Shown here in pieces: positions 1 through 4,950 of a stretch of DNA of 5,628 nucleotides; positions within the stretch are counted from its first letter, which is position 1, and each line of letters begins with the position of its first letter. Under the pieces are notes generated by a model. It saw only the letters and a list, made by a program, of their open reading frames with translations. It did not search any database and was not told the DNA's origin. The translations under genes and the position numbers were made by a program. Source of the DNA: an archaeon (GTDB taxonomy: Archaea; Micrarchaeota; Micrarchaeia; Anstonellales; Bilamarchaeaceae); NCBI GenBank assembly GCA_020052325.1, contig JAGVPF010000093.1, positions 1 through 5,628 on the forward strand, in the 5' to 3' direction.

Positions 1-1270
1 AGCCAAGGCTGTCGGCCCCCAGGAATTTCGCGACTTCATCCTCGCTTTTCCGGTTCGCGATGAGTTCGCGATAGGACTTCATGTCCACGCCGTAGAAGCA
101 GGGTGCGCGCAGAGGCGGGCAGGTTATCCTGACATGGACCTCCCTCGCCCCGGCGCTCCGGACAAGCGCAACGATTTCCTTGAGCGTGGTGCCGCGGACG
201 ATGCTGTCATCGATAAGGACGACCGATTTCCCGCCAACAAGCCCGGCAACAGGGTTGATTTTCAGCCGGACATTGTCGCTCCGCTTCTCCTGGTTGGCCA
301 TGATGAACGTCCGGCCGATGTAGCGGTTCTTTATCAGGCCTTCCTCGACGGTCATGTTCAGGGATTTCGCGTATGCTTCGGCCGCGGTCCTGGACGTGTC
401 CGGCACTGCCACGACAATGTCTGCTTTCGCCGGATGCTCCTTTGCAAGCACCTGCCCCAGGCGCTTTCGCACCTCATAAACGGCCTTTCCGTTGATTGTC
501 GAGTCCGGCCTTGAGAAGTACACATATTCGAACATGCAGTGCCGGGGCTCCTTGCGCAGGAGGCTTTTGCGCTCCATTTTTGGGTTGAGGACTATCAGCT
601 CGCCCCCTTCGACATCGCCCTTATACGGGATGCCGTTCACATCGAGTGCGCAGCTTTCGCTCGCAAACGAGATGAAGCGCTCGTTCTCGCCCCATACGAG
701 AGGCCTTATTGCATGCGGGTCCCGGAAGACCGCAAGCTGCTTCCCGATGATGGCGACATCCGAGTAAGCGCCATCGAGCGTCGCGATGACATGCCTGACG
801 GCGTCCTCGATGGATTTCCCGGTTTTCAGCTGCGAATCCAGGAGGAACGCGATTGGCTCGGAATCCACTGTCCCTGTGAAGGCGTATCCCGCCTTTTCGA
901 GTGCTGCGCGGACCGCGTCATAGTTGGCCAGATGGCCGTTATGGGCAACGGAGATGTCGCCGATGACCGAGGGCTGGACGTCCTGTATGAGGCAGCGCCC
1001 GGTGGTGGGATACCGTGTATGGCCTATTCCCATGTGCCCTTCAAGGCCCATATCCGAGGATGCGAAGATATCTGTCACAAGGCCGAGGCCCCGGCGTGCG
1101 GTGAGGCCGTCCTTTCCCAATACGACGAATCCCGCGGCGTCCTGGCCGCGGTGCTGGAGGGCGACAAGCGCGCGATATAGATAGGGTGCGACGTCCTCGC
1201 CCTTTTTCGAGACGATGGCGATGACGCCGCACTCCTCGCGCTTCTCGGAAGCTTGGGAAAATGAGACCAT
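1..1270 (-). CDS. purF: Amidophosphoribosyltransferase (PurF), C-terminal end outside window
   Basis: Catalyses the first committed step of purine synthesis: PRPP plus glutamine gives 5-phosphoribosylamine. My translation reads 423 codons without a stop from the ATG at 1270 to the window edge. The N-terminal class II glutamine amidotransferase domain begins with EECGVIAI; Cys14 would become the N-terminal nucleophile after removal of a 13-residue propeptide, as in Bacillus-type PurF. HTRYPTTG (84-91) and NGHLANY (111-117) are glutamine-site motifs. FEYVYFSRPDS (247-257) is a PurF signature, and the phosphoribosyltransferase PRPP loop is VVLIDDSIVRGTT (350-362). Cys245 and Cys391 (in PCFYG) match two of the four Fe-S ligands of the Bacillus enzyme; the CxxC pair that would complete the cluster lies past the edge. 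The start was chosen for the short propeptide and because a TATA-like box lies about 24 nt upstream; there is no Shine-Dalgarno. Identity is near certain; the PRPP loop excludes GlmS. Confidence 0.96.
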   Translation of the reverse strand, partial: MVSFSQASEKREECGVIAIVSKKGEDVAPYLYRALVALQHRGQDAAGFVVLGKDGLTARRGLGLVTDIFASSDMGLEGHMGIGHTRYPTTGRCLIQDVQPSVIGDISVAHNGHLANYDAVRAALEKAGYAFTGTVDSEPIAFLLDSQLKTGKSIEDAVRHVIATLDGAYSDVAIIGKQLAVFRDPHAIRPLVWGENERFISFASESCALDVNGIPYKGDVEGGELIVLNPKMERKSLLRKEPRHCMFEYVYFSRPDSTINGKAVYEVRKRLGQVLAKEHPAKADIVVAVPDTSRTAAEAYAKSLNMTVEEGLIKNRYIGRTFIMANQEKRSDNVRLKINPVAGLVGGKSVVLIDDSIVRGTTLKEIVALVRSAGAREVHVRITCPPLRAPCFYGVDMKSYRELIANRKSEDEVAKFLGADSLG

Positions 1271-1288
1271 GCATGCTAGTGGCAGCTC

Positions 1289-1298
1289 AAATTTAAAT
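1289..1298. promoter_or_regulatory. Single palindromic TATA-like box between divergent purF and the phosphomutase gene
   Basis: AAATTTAAAT is the only strongly AT-rich element in the 51-bp gap between the two divergent starts. Its ATTTAAAT core (1291-1298) is a perfect palindrome. The core centre lies about 24.5 nt from the purF ATG and 27.5 nt from the mutase ATG at 1322. Both distances suit an archaeal TATA box driving a leaderless mRNA. Serving both genes is inference; start-site mapping is not available here. Confidence 0.7.
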
Positions 1299-1321
1299 CA
1301 GTTTTGGACAAAGTGGGATTG

Positions 1322-2668
1322 ATGTTCGGAACATCGGGAATAAGGGGCATCTACGGGCAGGATATCACTCCAGCCCTTGCTTCAAGGATAGCTGCCATAT
1401 TCTGCGGAAAAAGACTCGCTCTCGGGCGCGACATCCGGGAAAGCGGCCCCGCCTTATTTGAAGCGGTTTGCCAGGGCGCATTCGCAGCCGGAGCCGAAGT
1501 GATTGACCTTGGCATCGTACCGACTCCGACAGTGGCGCTTGCGACGAAAATACATGCGTGCCGGGGCATCATGCTGACCGCTTCGCACAACCCTCCCGAG
1601 TACAACGGCCTGAAGCTGATTGAGGGCGGGAAGGAGATAGGCAAGGAGCTTGAGGGGGAGATGACAAGGAGATACAAGGCGGGCGAAGGCGCGAACCCGG
1701 CAAGCGGACAGGGCGGCACAATCATCCATGGCCCACTCATCCATGATTCGGATATTGTCGAGGGCCATAAGATTGCGATAAAGAGCATGGTCGACTGCAA
1801 GGCGATTGGAAAAAGAAGGCCGAAAATCATCATTGACTGCAACGGGGCGGCATCAGCGATAACGCCCTATCTTCTCAGCGACCTCGGAGCCAAAGTCGTC
1901 AGCCTCAACGCATCGATGAGCTGCTTCAACCGGGCATCCGAACCGAGCGCGGCCAATCTTTCCTACCTCCCCTCCCTCATACGGGATACGGGTGCGGATT
2001 TCGCGATTGCGCATGACGGCGACGGGGACAGGTGCATGGTCATCGATGAGCGCGGGGAGGCGCTTCCCATGGATGTCCAGCTTGCCATCATGATTGAGCA
2101 CGAGCTGGGGATGGGGGTCCCGCGCAACCGCAAAATCGTATCCACGGTCGAGTCATCGCTCGCGATACGGGATGTCGTGGAAAAGGCGGGGGGACAGATA
2201 ACGATTACGCCGGTCGGCAGCACCTATGTGGGGGACGCGCTTGAGGAGTGCGGGGCGCTTTTTGGCGGCGAACCCTGCGGAGAGTACATTTACCGGGATG
2301 GCGTGCATGTTCCGGATGCCGTCCTTGCCGCGGCCAAGTTCACGGAGATTTTCTGCAAAGAGGGGGCGTTCTCGAAACTCAAAACCCTTTACCCCCAGAA
2401 CCCAATGGCGCGGGAGAAGTTCCCGGCCAGGGACAAACGCGCGGCGATGGAGGGAATCGTTCATATGGTGCGCGAGCTCGGAATAGAAGGGCAGGCCAGG
2501 AACGATGATGGCATACGCGTCGATGAGCCTGACGGCTGGTTCCTTATCCGCGCATCAGGAACCGAGCCGATTGTCCGCCTCACGATGGAGTACAAGACGG
2601 AAGCGAGGCTCTTGGGGCGGAAGAAAGAACTCGCTGCCATCATCGCGATGAATTGCGCAAAAGCCTAA
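1322..2668 (+). CDS. glmM: Phosphoglucosamine mutase / phosphomannomutase family (GlmM-type)
   Basis: A 448-residue alpha-D-phosphohexomutase, full length for the family, that interconverts 6-phospho and 1-phospho sugars (glucosamine and/or mannose) for UDP-GlcNAc or GDP-mannose synthesis. All four signature loops are present: an N-terminal FGTSGIRG; the phosphoserine loop TASHNP with catalytic Ser88; the Mg2+ loop DGDGDR (232-237); the sugar-binding loop GGEPCGE (315-321); and the phosphate-binding loop RASGTEP (410-416). I chose the ATG at 1322. The in-frame TTG at 1304 lies only 5 nt after the TATA-like box, so a normal transcript would not include it, and family members usually have only a few residues before FGTSGIRG. 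No clear Shine-Dalgarno is seen, so the mRNA is probably leaderless. Archaeal members are often annotated interchangeably as GlmM or ManB, so the substrate is uncertain. The stop overlaps the stop of the convergent ACT gene. Confidence 0.93.
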   Translation: MFGTSGIRGIYGQDITPALASRIAAIFCGKRLALGRDIRESGPALFEAVCQGAFAAGAEVIDLGIVPTPTVALATKIHACRGIMLTASHNPPEYNGLKLIEGGKEIGKELEGEMTRRYKAGEGANPASGQGGTIIHGPLIHDSDIVEGHKIAIKSMVDCKAIGKRRPKIIIDCNGAASAITPYLLSDLGAKVVSLNASMSCFNRASEPSAANLSYLPSLIRDTGADFAIAHDGDGDRCMVIDERGEALPMDVQLAIMIEHELGMGVPRNRKIVSTVESSLAIRDVVEKAGGQITITPVGSTYVGDALEECGALFGGEPCGEYIYRDGVHVPDAVLAAAKFTEIFCKEGAFSKLKTLYPQNPMAREKFPARDKRAAMEGIVHMVRELGIEGQARNDDGIRVDEPDGWFLIRASGTEPIVRLTMEYKTEARLLGRKKELAAIIAMNCAKA

Positions 2669-3102
2669 ACCCCGGATTTGGACAACGCATCCAGCGTCCG
2701 CATCGCCAAATCCTTTTTTTCGAACGGGACGAGGACGTGGTCGTGATGGTACGCCGAATACGCATTCACGCTTATCCCTTTTGCTGCAAGGGCAGCGGCG
2801 ATTTTTGCCAGGAAGCCCACCGCCATGGGGTCCGAGTTCACGCCGAGGGTGATAAGGGCGAAGGGCCCGATTGGCTCCTTATCGCTGAGTTCCGCAACCT
2901 CGGCCTTGATATCCTCGGAAACCACCACTGAGAGGCCTTCCTCCTCGCGGAAGATTGCAAGGACGTAATCCAGGTAGCCCGCAAGCGCCATGAGCTGCGA
3001 CTCGTCCACGGAAGCGAGGTAGTATTTTCCCGGAACGTGCGTTGGCGACATGCCTGCAAGAAGGCATCCTAGGTCCGATACGGTTTCCTTGGGCTTTCCC
3101 AT
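2665..3102 (-). CDS. Tandem ACT-domain protein (COG3602-like: ACT_3/DUF2241 + ACT_7)
   Basis: A 145-residue soluble protein that I recognise as the small stand-alone tandem-ACT family. ACT folds usually bind amino acids or other small ligands to regulate enzymes; the ligand and partner of this family are not known to me. Residues about 8-76 form the first domain, with the characteristic FREEEGLSVVV stretch (51-61). Residues about 80-142 form the second ACT domain, with LGVNSDPMAVGFLAKIAAALA giving its first strand and helix, and an AYHHDHVLVP segment (117-126) carrying the typical HDH. I chose the ATG at 3102 because a TATA-like box (3126-3134) lies 28 nt upstream; an in-frame TTG at 3123 would extend the protein by 7 residues but sits almost against that box. 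No Shine-Dalgarno is visible, so it is probably leaderless. No catalytic motif is seen. It converges on the mutase gene with a 4-nt overlap of stops. Confidence 0.85.
   Translation of the reverse strand: MGKPKETVSDLGCLLAGMSPTHVPGKYYLASVDESQLMALAGYLDYVLAIFREEEGLSVVVSEDIKAEVAELSDKEPIGPFALITLGVNSDPMAVGFLAKIAAALAAKGISVNAYSAYHHDHVLVPFEKKDLAMRTLDALSKSGV
2714..2720 (+). terminator. Oligo-T tract, candidate transcription terminator of the phosphomutase gene
   Basis: A run of seven T on the plus strand begins 46 nt after the mutase stop codon. Archaeal RNA polymerase commonly terminates at non-template oligo-T tracts without needing a hairpin. This is the strongest T run soon after that stop. It lies inside the convergent ACT gene, where it encodes part of the EKK segment, so the mutase transcript would end in antisense to that gene. 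The role is inferred. Confidence 0.45.
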
Positions 3103-3125
3103 GAATGGATGCTGAGAAACCAATG

Positions 3126-3134
3126 CTTAAAATC
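3126..3134. promoter_or_regulatory. TATA-like box between divergent ACT and TPR-like genes
   Basis: CTTAAAATC (GATTTTAAG on the minus strand) sits in the 68-bp divergent gap. Its centre is about 28 nt from the ACT-protein ATG, a leaderless distance, and about 41 nt from the TPR-like ATG, which would give that gene a leader of roughly 14 nt containing its AGGTG ribosome-binding motif. A second AT-rich stretch, TGAAAAAC at 3141-3148, lies about 26 nt before the TPR-like ATG and is an alternative promoter for that gene. Confidence 0.5.
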
Positions 3135-3160
3135 CCAGCCTGAAAAACACATCCGGACAT

Positions 3161-3165
3161 AGGTG
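3161..3165 (+). promoter_or_regulatory. Possible Shine-Dalgarno AGGTG of the TPR-like gene
   Basis: AGGTG ends 5 nt before the ATG at 3171 and resembles the archaeal GGTG-type ribosome-binding motif. Among the first genes of transcripts here, this is one of the few with such a motif. It would be part of the mRNA only if transcription starts from the box at 3126-3134 rather than from the closer TGAAAAAC. Confidence 0.4.
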
Positions 3166-3170
3166 CGTTA

Positions 3171-3677
3171 ATGAAACCCGAGGCATACCAAAGGCAGCTG
3201 ATATTGTACCTGAACAACAAGGCTTTCGGGCAGGCCTATGATTTTGCGAGGCAGTATGTTGGCGAGCACCCTGACGACATGGTCGCCCATTTCCTGCTTG
3301 CCAAAGCCGCGCTCTGGGGGGAGAAATACGAGGAGACCGTGCTTGAGGCGCGCCGTGCGTTCAACCTGGCGCGCAACGAGGCGGACATGGTCATGTGCGC
3401 CATCCACGCATGCATCGCGTATTACCGGCTCCAGCAGTACGACAAGGGCTTCGAGCTGCTGCAGGCGCTTGACAGGATACGGACATGCGAGGAGACTGAG
3501 CAGCTCGCCTTCCTCTTCAGCCTGGCGGTTGGCAACGACGTGGAGGCCAGGAAGCATTTCAATGCCATGATGAACATAGACAGCGATGCGGGGATGGAGT
3601 TTTTGAAAGAGGTCGCCGAAGGCGCAAATCTTAATTATGACAAGCTGTTCCGGAAGACAGACCGGTTCTCCTATTGA
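3171..3677 (+). CDS. TPR-like helical-repeat protein of unknown function
   Basis: I do not recognise a specific family for this 168-residue protein. It reads as a chain of antiparallel helix pairs of TPR type. Likely pairs are 4-16/19-32, 36-49/52-68, 71-87/89-102 and 106-120/122-135, followed by a possible capping helix at 138-150 and a polar, aromatic tail ending in RFSY. TPR-like small/large alternation is clear in the second pair (HFLLAKAALWGEKYEETVLEA). No signal peptide, membrane segment or catalytic motif is visible, so a cytoplasmic protein-protein scaffold is the likely role; the partner is unknown. Three cysteines (76, 81, 106) show no metal-site spacing. The ATG at 3171 is preceded by AGGTG. 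The gene is convergent with the translin operon, with only 5 nt between stop codons. That it is a real gene is well supported by its composition and structure; its function is open. Confidence 0.82.
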   Translation: MKPEAYQRQLILYLNNKAFGQAYDFARQYVGEHPDDMVAHFLLAKAALWGEKYEETVLEARRAFNLARNEADMVMCAIHACIAYYRLQQYDKGFELLQALDRIRTCEETEQLAFLFSLAVGNDVEARKHFNAMMNIDSDAGMEFLKEVAEGANLNYDKLFRKTDRFSY

Positions 3678-3682
3678 GGCGC

Positions 3683-3904
3683 CTATTTCTTGCCCAGCAT
3701 CCGCCCGAAGAACCCTTTCACCGCGCCGCCGATGCTTCCCTTCATGTCCTTTAGCATGCCCTTGATTTCCGGCTTGCCAAGCATGTCACCCTTGCTCATC
3801 CCCCTCGGGCCGAGGCTCGATTCAAGCCGTGACTCCTGTTTCTGGGTTTGCTCGGCCGTCAGCTCTTCTTTCGGGCCTCCGCCTTTCAGTGCCGGTTGTC
3901 CCAT
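3683..3904 (-). CDS. Small cationic orphan protein with C-terminal amphipathic helix, in operon with translin
   Basis: This 73-residue protein belongs to no family I recognise. The N-terminal 45 or so residues are polar and rich in Gly, Pro, Lys, Glu and Gln, and are probably disordered. The C-terminal part (about 47-73) is rich in Lys, Gly and hydrophobics: L51, M54, I58, V62, F65 and M69 line one face of a helix while K52, K55, K63, R68, K72 and K73 lie elsewhere. The protein has 14 Lys/Arg against 8 Asp/Glu. Such a segment could bind a membrane surface, an RNA backbone or a protein partner; the sequence does not decide. It starts 9 nt after the translin stop and has a GAGG ribosome-binding site overlapping that stop, so it is almost certainly co-transcribed and perhaps translationally coupled. 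Context suggests a translin accessory protein, but that is inference. Its low complexity leaves a small chance that it is not a conserved gene. Confidence 0.72.
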   Translation of the reverse strand: MGQPALKGGGPKEELTAEQTQKQESRLESSLGPRGMSKGDMLGKPEIKGMLKDMKGSIGGAVKGFFGRMLGKK

Positions 3905-3911
3905 GTCAACG

Positions 3912-3915
3912 CCTC
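3912..3915 (-). promoter_or_regulatory. Shine-Dalgarno of the small cationic gene, overlapping the translin stop
   Basis: On the minus strand GAGG lies 7 nt before the ATG at 3904 and overlaps the TGA stop of the translin gene. It supports this start and suggests coupled translation of an internal operon gene, in contrast to the leaderless first gene. Confidence 0.6.
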
Positions 3916-4465
3916 AGAGAAGCTCGCCCCGCGCCTGCTCTATCTGGTGGCGGGCCGAATCCTGCTTTTTCCGGAATTCCGGGAGCACCGAGTTCGAGAA
4001 ACGGAGCGGAAGGAGCTCGTCATAGACCTCCTCCATCATCTTGAAGTAGAATTCGGCCTCGTGCTTGTTACCGCGCCGCAGCGACTCGTACATCTCGCGC
4101 TTGAATTCGCCGATGGCGTCAAGAAGGCCCAGCAGGAAAGGTATCTCGGGCACCTTGAGCTTGGCATAGCTTGGGATTTTCTTGGATTCGATTGCGGAAA
4201 GCACAATCTGCGCTTCGGCATATTCCTGGTAGATGTGGGCGAGCTGGCCGGGGAAATCATCTGCGTACAAGGCGAGCGGTTTGAGCGCCTCCTCGGCGTC
4301 CTTGAGGTGCGCTTTGGCGGTTTTCATGTCATAGGCATGCATGGCCTTTATTGCGTTCGAGCATGAGCGCACGACTTTACGGTTCTCGGCCAGGACGATA
4401 TCGAGCTTCTTTTCCTTCTCTGAAAGCATCTTCGTTATTTTGTTGATGCCTAAATCGAGTGCCAT
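3914..4465 (-). CDS. Translin-family protein (archaeal C3PO/TRAX-like RNase)
   Basis: This 183-residue, all-helical protein is of the length and layout of archaeal translin homologues (PF01997/COG2178). In eukaryotes translin and TRAX form the hollow octamer C3PO, a metal-dependent endoribonuclease acting on small single-stranded and duplex RNAs and on tRNA processing by-products; archaeal homologues form similar octamers. Family landmarks are the helix 23-63 (ENRKVVRSCSNAIKAMH), QEYAEA (80-85), PFLLGLLDAIGEFKREM (109-125), and the C-terminal RKKQDSARHQIEQARGEL. The four acidic positions that I recall as catalytic in TRAX (an ExxE in QEYVEA, and D and E in DLTGE) correspond to E81, E84, D116 and E120, so an active enzyme is expected. 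A TATA-like box 27 nt upstream and no Shine-Dalgarno indicate a leaderless mRNA. It heads an operon with the small cationic gene. Native substrates cannot be inferred. Confidence 0.92.
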   Translation of the reverse strand: MALDLGINKITKMLSEKEKKLDIVLAENRKVVRSCSNAIKAMHAYDMKTAKAHLKDAEEALKPLALYADDFPGQLAHIYQEYAEAQIVLSAIESKKIPSYAKLKVPEIPFLLGLLDAIGEFKREMYESLRRGNKHEAEFYFKMMEEVYDELLPLRFSNSVLPEFRKKQDSARHQIEQARGELL

Positions 4466-4486
4466 GGGAAGGCTTTGCGCGCGGGG

Positions 4487-4496
4487 GGATTAAATA
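4487..4496. promoter_or_regulatory. TATA-like box between translin operon and three-TM membrane protein gene
   Basis: GGATTAAATA, read on the minus strand as TATTTAATCC, is the only AT-rich element in the 65-bp divergent gap. Its AT core centre is about 27 nt from the translin ATG (leaderless distance) and about 38 nt from the ATG at 4531, giving that gene a predicted leader of about 11-12 nt. The identical ten bases recur at 4918-4927 before the slipin gene, which supports a real promoter in the plus direction as well. Confidence 0.65.
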
Positions 4497-4530
4497 CCTC
4501 CTGATGGGATGGTCATACGGGGATGCAACC

Positions 4531-4899
4531 ATGAACAGTGAGGTTTTCAACCTGGGCCTGCTTGCCGCGGGCCTGGCGTTTCTGGGCGTAATCGCGCTGT
4601 CGGTCATCGGCTGGCTCCTTGAGAAGTCGATGAAAAATGCGGAAGAGAAGGAGAGGTTCGGCAAGGCCTCGGTCATGGTGGCGTTCTCGCTGTTCATCAT
4701 ACTGTGCTTTTCGCTTGTCCCCGTCTTCGTGGGCGTGTTCGTCTCACTCTTGAAGGGCGCAGTGCCCGTGGACATCGGCTTTGTAGAGGAAAACGACATG
4801 CTCCTCGTCTTCGCCTTCTGGGCGGCCATCATCATCGGTTTCGCTATCGCCCTGCCCCGCATGAAAAAGGACGGTTTTTTCAGCGGGAACGGGCAGTAA
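4531..4899 (+). CDS. Three-TM integral membrane protein of unknown function
   Basis: This 122-residue protein is not recognised as a known family. It has three strongly hydrophobic segments: about 8-30, 46-72 and 90-109. The loop between the first two (EKSMKNAEEKERFGK) and the C-terminal RMKK are basic, while the 76-89 loop is acidic, so the positive-inside rule predicts N-terminus out and C-terminus in. No catalytic, cofactor or transporter motif is visible, and it is not an obvious NfeD, the usual slipin partner. I chose the ATG at 4531: the in-frame ATG at 4504 lies only 8 nt after the TATA-like box and should precede the transcription start. The gene lies 51 nt upstream of the slipin on the same strand but each has its own promoter-like box. 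A link to slipin is possible from position alone. Confidence 0.83.
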   Translation: MNSEVFNLGLLAAGLAFLGVIALSVIGWLLEKSMKNAEEKERFGKASVMVAFSLFIILCFSLVPVFVGVFVSLLKGAVPVDIGFVEENDMLLVFAFWAAIIIGFAIALPRMKKDGFFSGNGQ

Positions 4900-4917
4900 G
4901 CAGGCGCAGGTATGGCA

Positions 4918-4927
4918 GGATTAAATA
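4918..4927 (+). promoter_or_regulatory. TATA-like promoter box of the slipin gene
   Basis: GGATTAAATA, an exact copy of the ten bases at 4487-4496, lies in the 51-nt gap before the slipin. Its AT core centre is about 27 nt from the ATG at 4951, so transcription probably starts at or next to the start codon. An AGGA a few bases before the ATG could act as a ribosome-binding site only if the gene is also read through from upstream. Confidence 0.65.
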
Positions 4928-4950
4928 GCTAATACGGGCATACAGGAACC

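Noticed and set aside
134..514. Plus-strand ORF of 126 residues
   Set aside because: It lies wholly antisense to the phosphoribosyltransferase domain of purF and has no recognisable motif or start signal.
539..1180. Long plus-strand ORF of 213 residues
   Set aside because: It is antisense to purF, whose catalytic motifs are intact across the same bases; the ORF is a by-product of GC-rich codon use and its translation shows no family features.
1..1270. GlmS, suggested by the glutamine amidotransferase domain and the neighbouring GlmM-type gene
   Set aside because: The second half has the PRPP-binding loop VVLIDDSIVRGTT and PurF signatures, not sugar isomerase domains.
1271..1276. GCATGC palindrome next to the purF start as an operator
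   Set aside because: Six bases are too short to support a regulator site, and no second copy or known purine-regulator motif is seen.
1304..1321. TTG at 1304 as start of the phosphomutase
   Set aside because: It is 5 nt past the TATA-like box, upstream of the expected transcription start; the ATG at 1322 fits both the promoter and the family N-terminus.
1351..1842. Minus-strand ORF of 163 residues
   Set aside because: Antisense shadow of the phosphomutase gene, which carries all its signature loops.
3103..3123. TTG at 3123 as start of the ACT protein
   Set aside because: It lies within 3 nt of the TATA-like box; the ATG at 3102 is at the leaderless distance.
3683..3904. Small cationic protein as a toxin or secreted antimicrobial peptide
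   Set aside because: It has no signal peptide, no antitoxin or immunity-like neighbour, and is coupled to an RNase gene; the resemblance is only compositional.
4459..4530. Upstream starts for the three-TM protein, including the ATG at 4504
   Set aside because: They fall before or only 8 nt after the TATA-like box, so the mRNA should not include them; the added residues are not part of a hydrophobic segment.
4377..4862. Minus-strand ORF of 161 residues
   Set aside because: It runs antisense to the three-TM gene, through the divergent promoter and into the translin 5' end in another frame; low-complexity Ser/Thr/Met-rich translation.
4875..4880. T6 run as terminator of the three-TM gene
   Set aside because: It lies about 20 nt before the stop codon and encodes GFF in frame; a terminator there would truncate the message.
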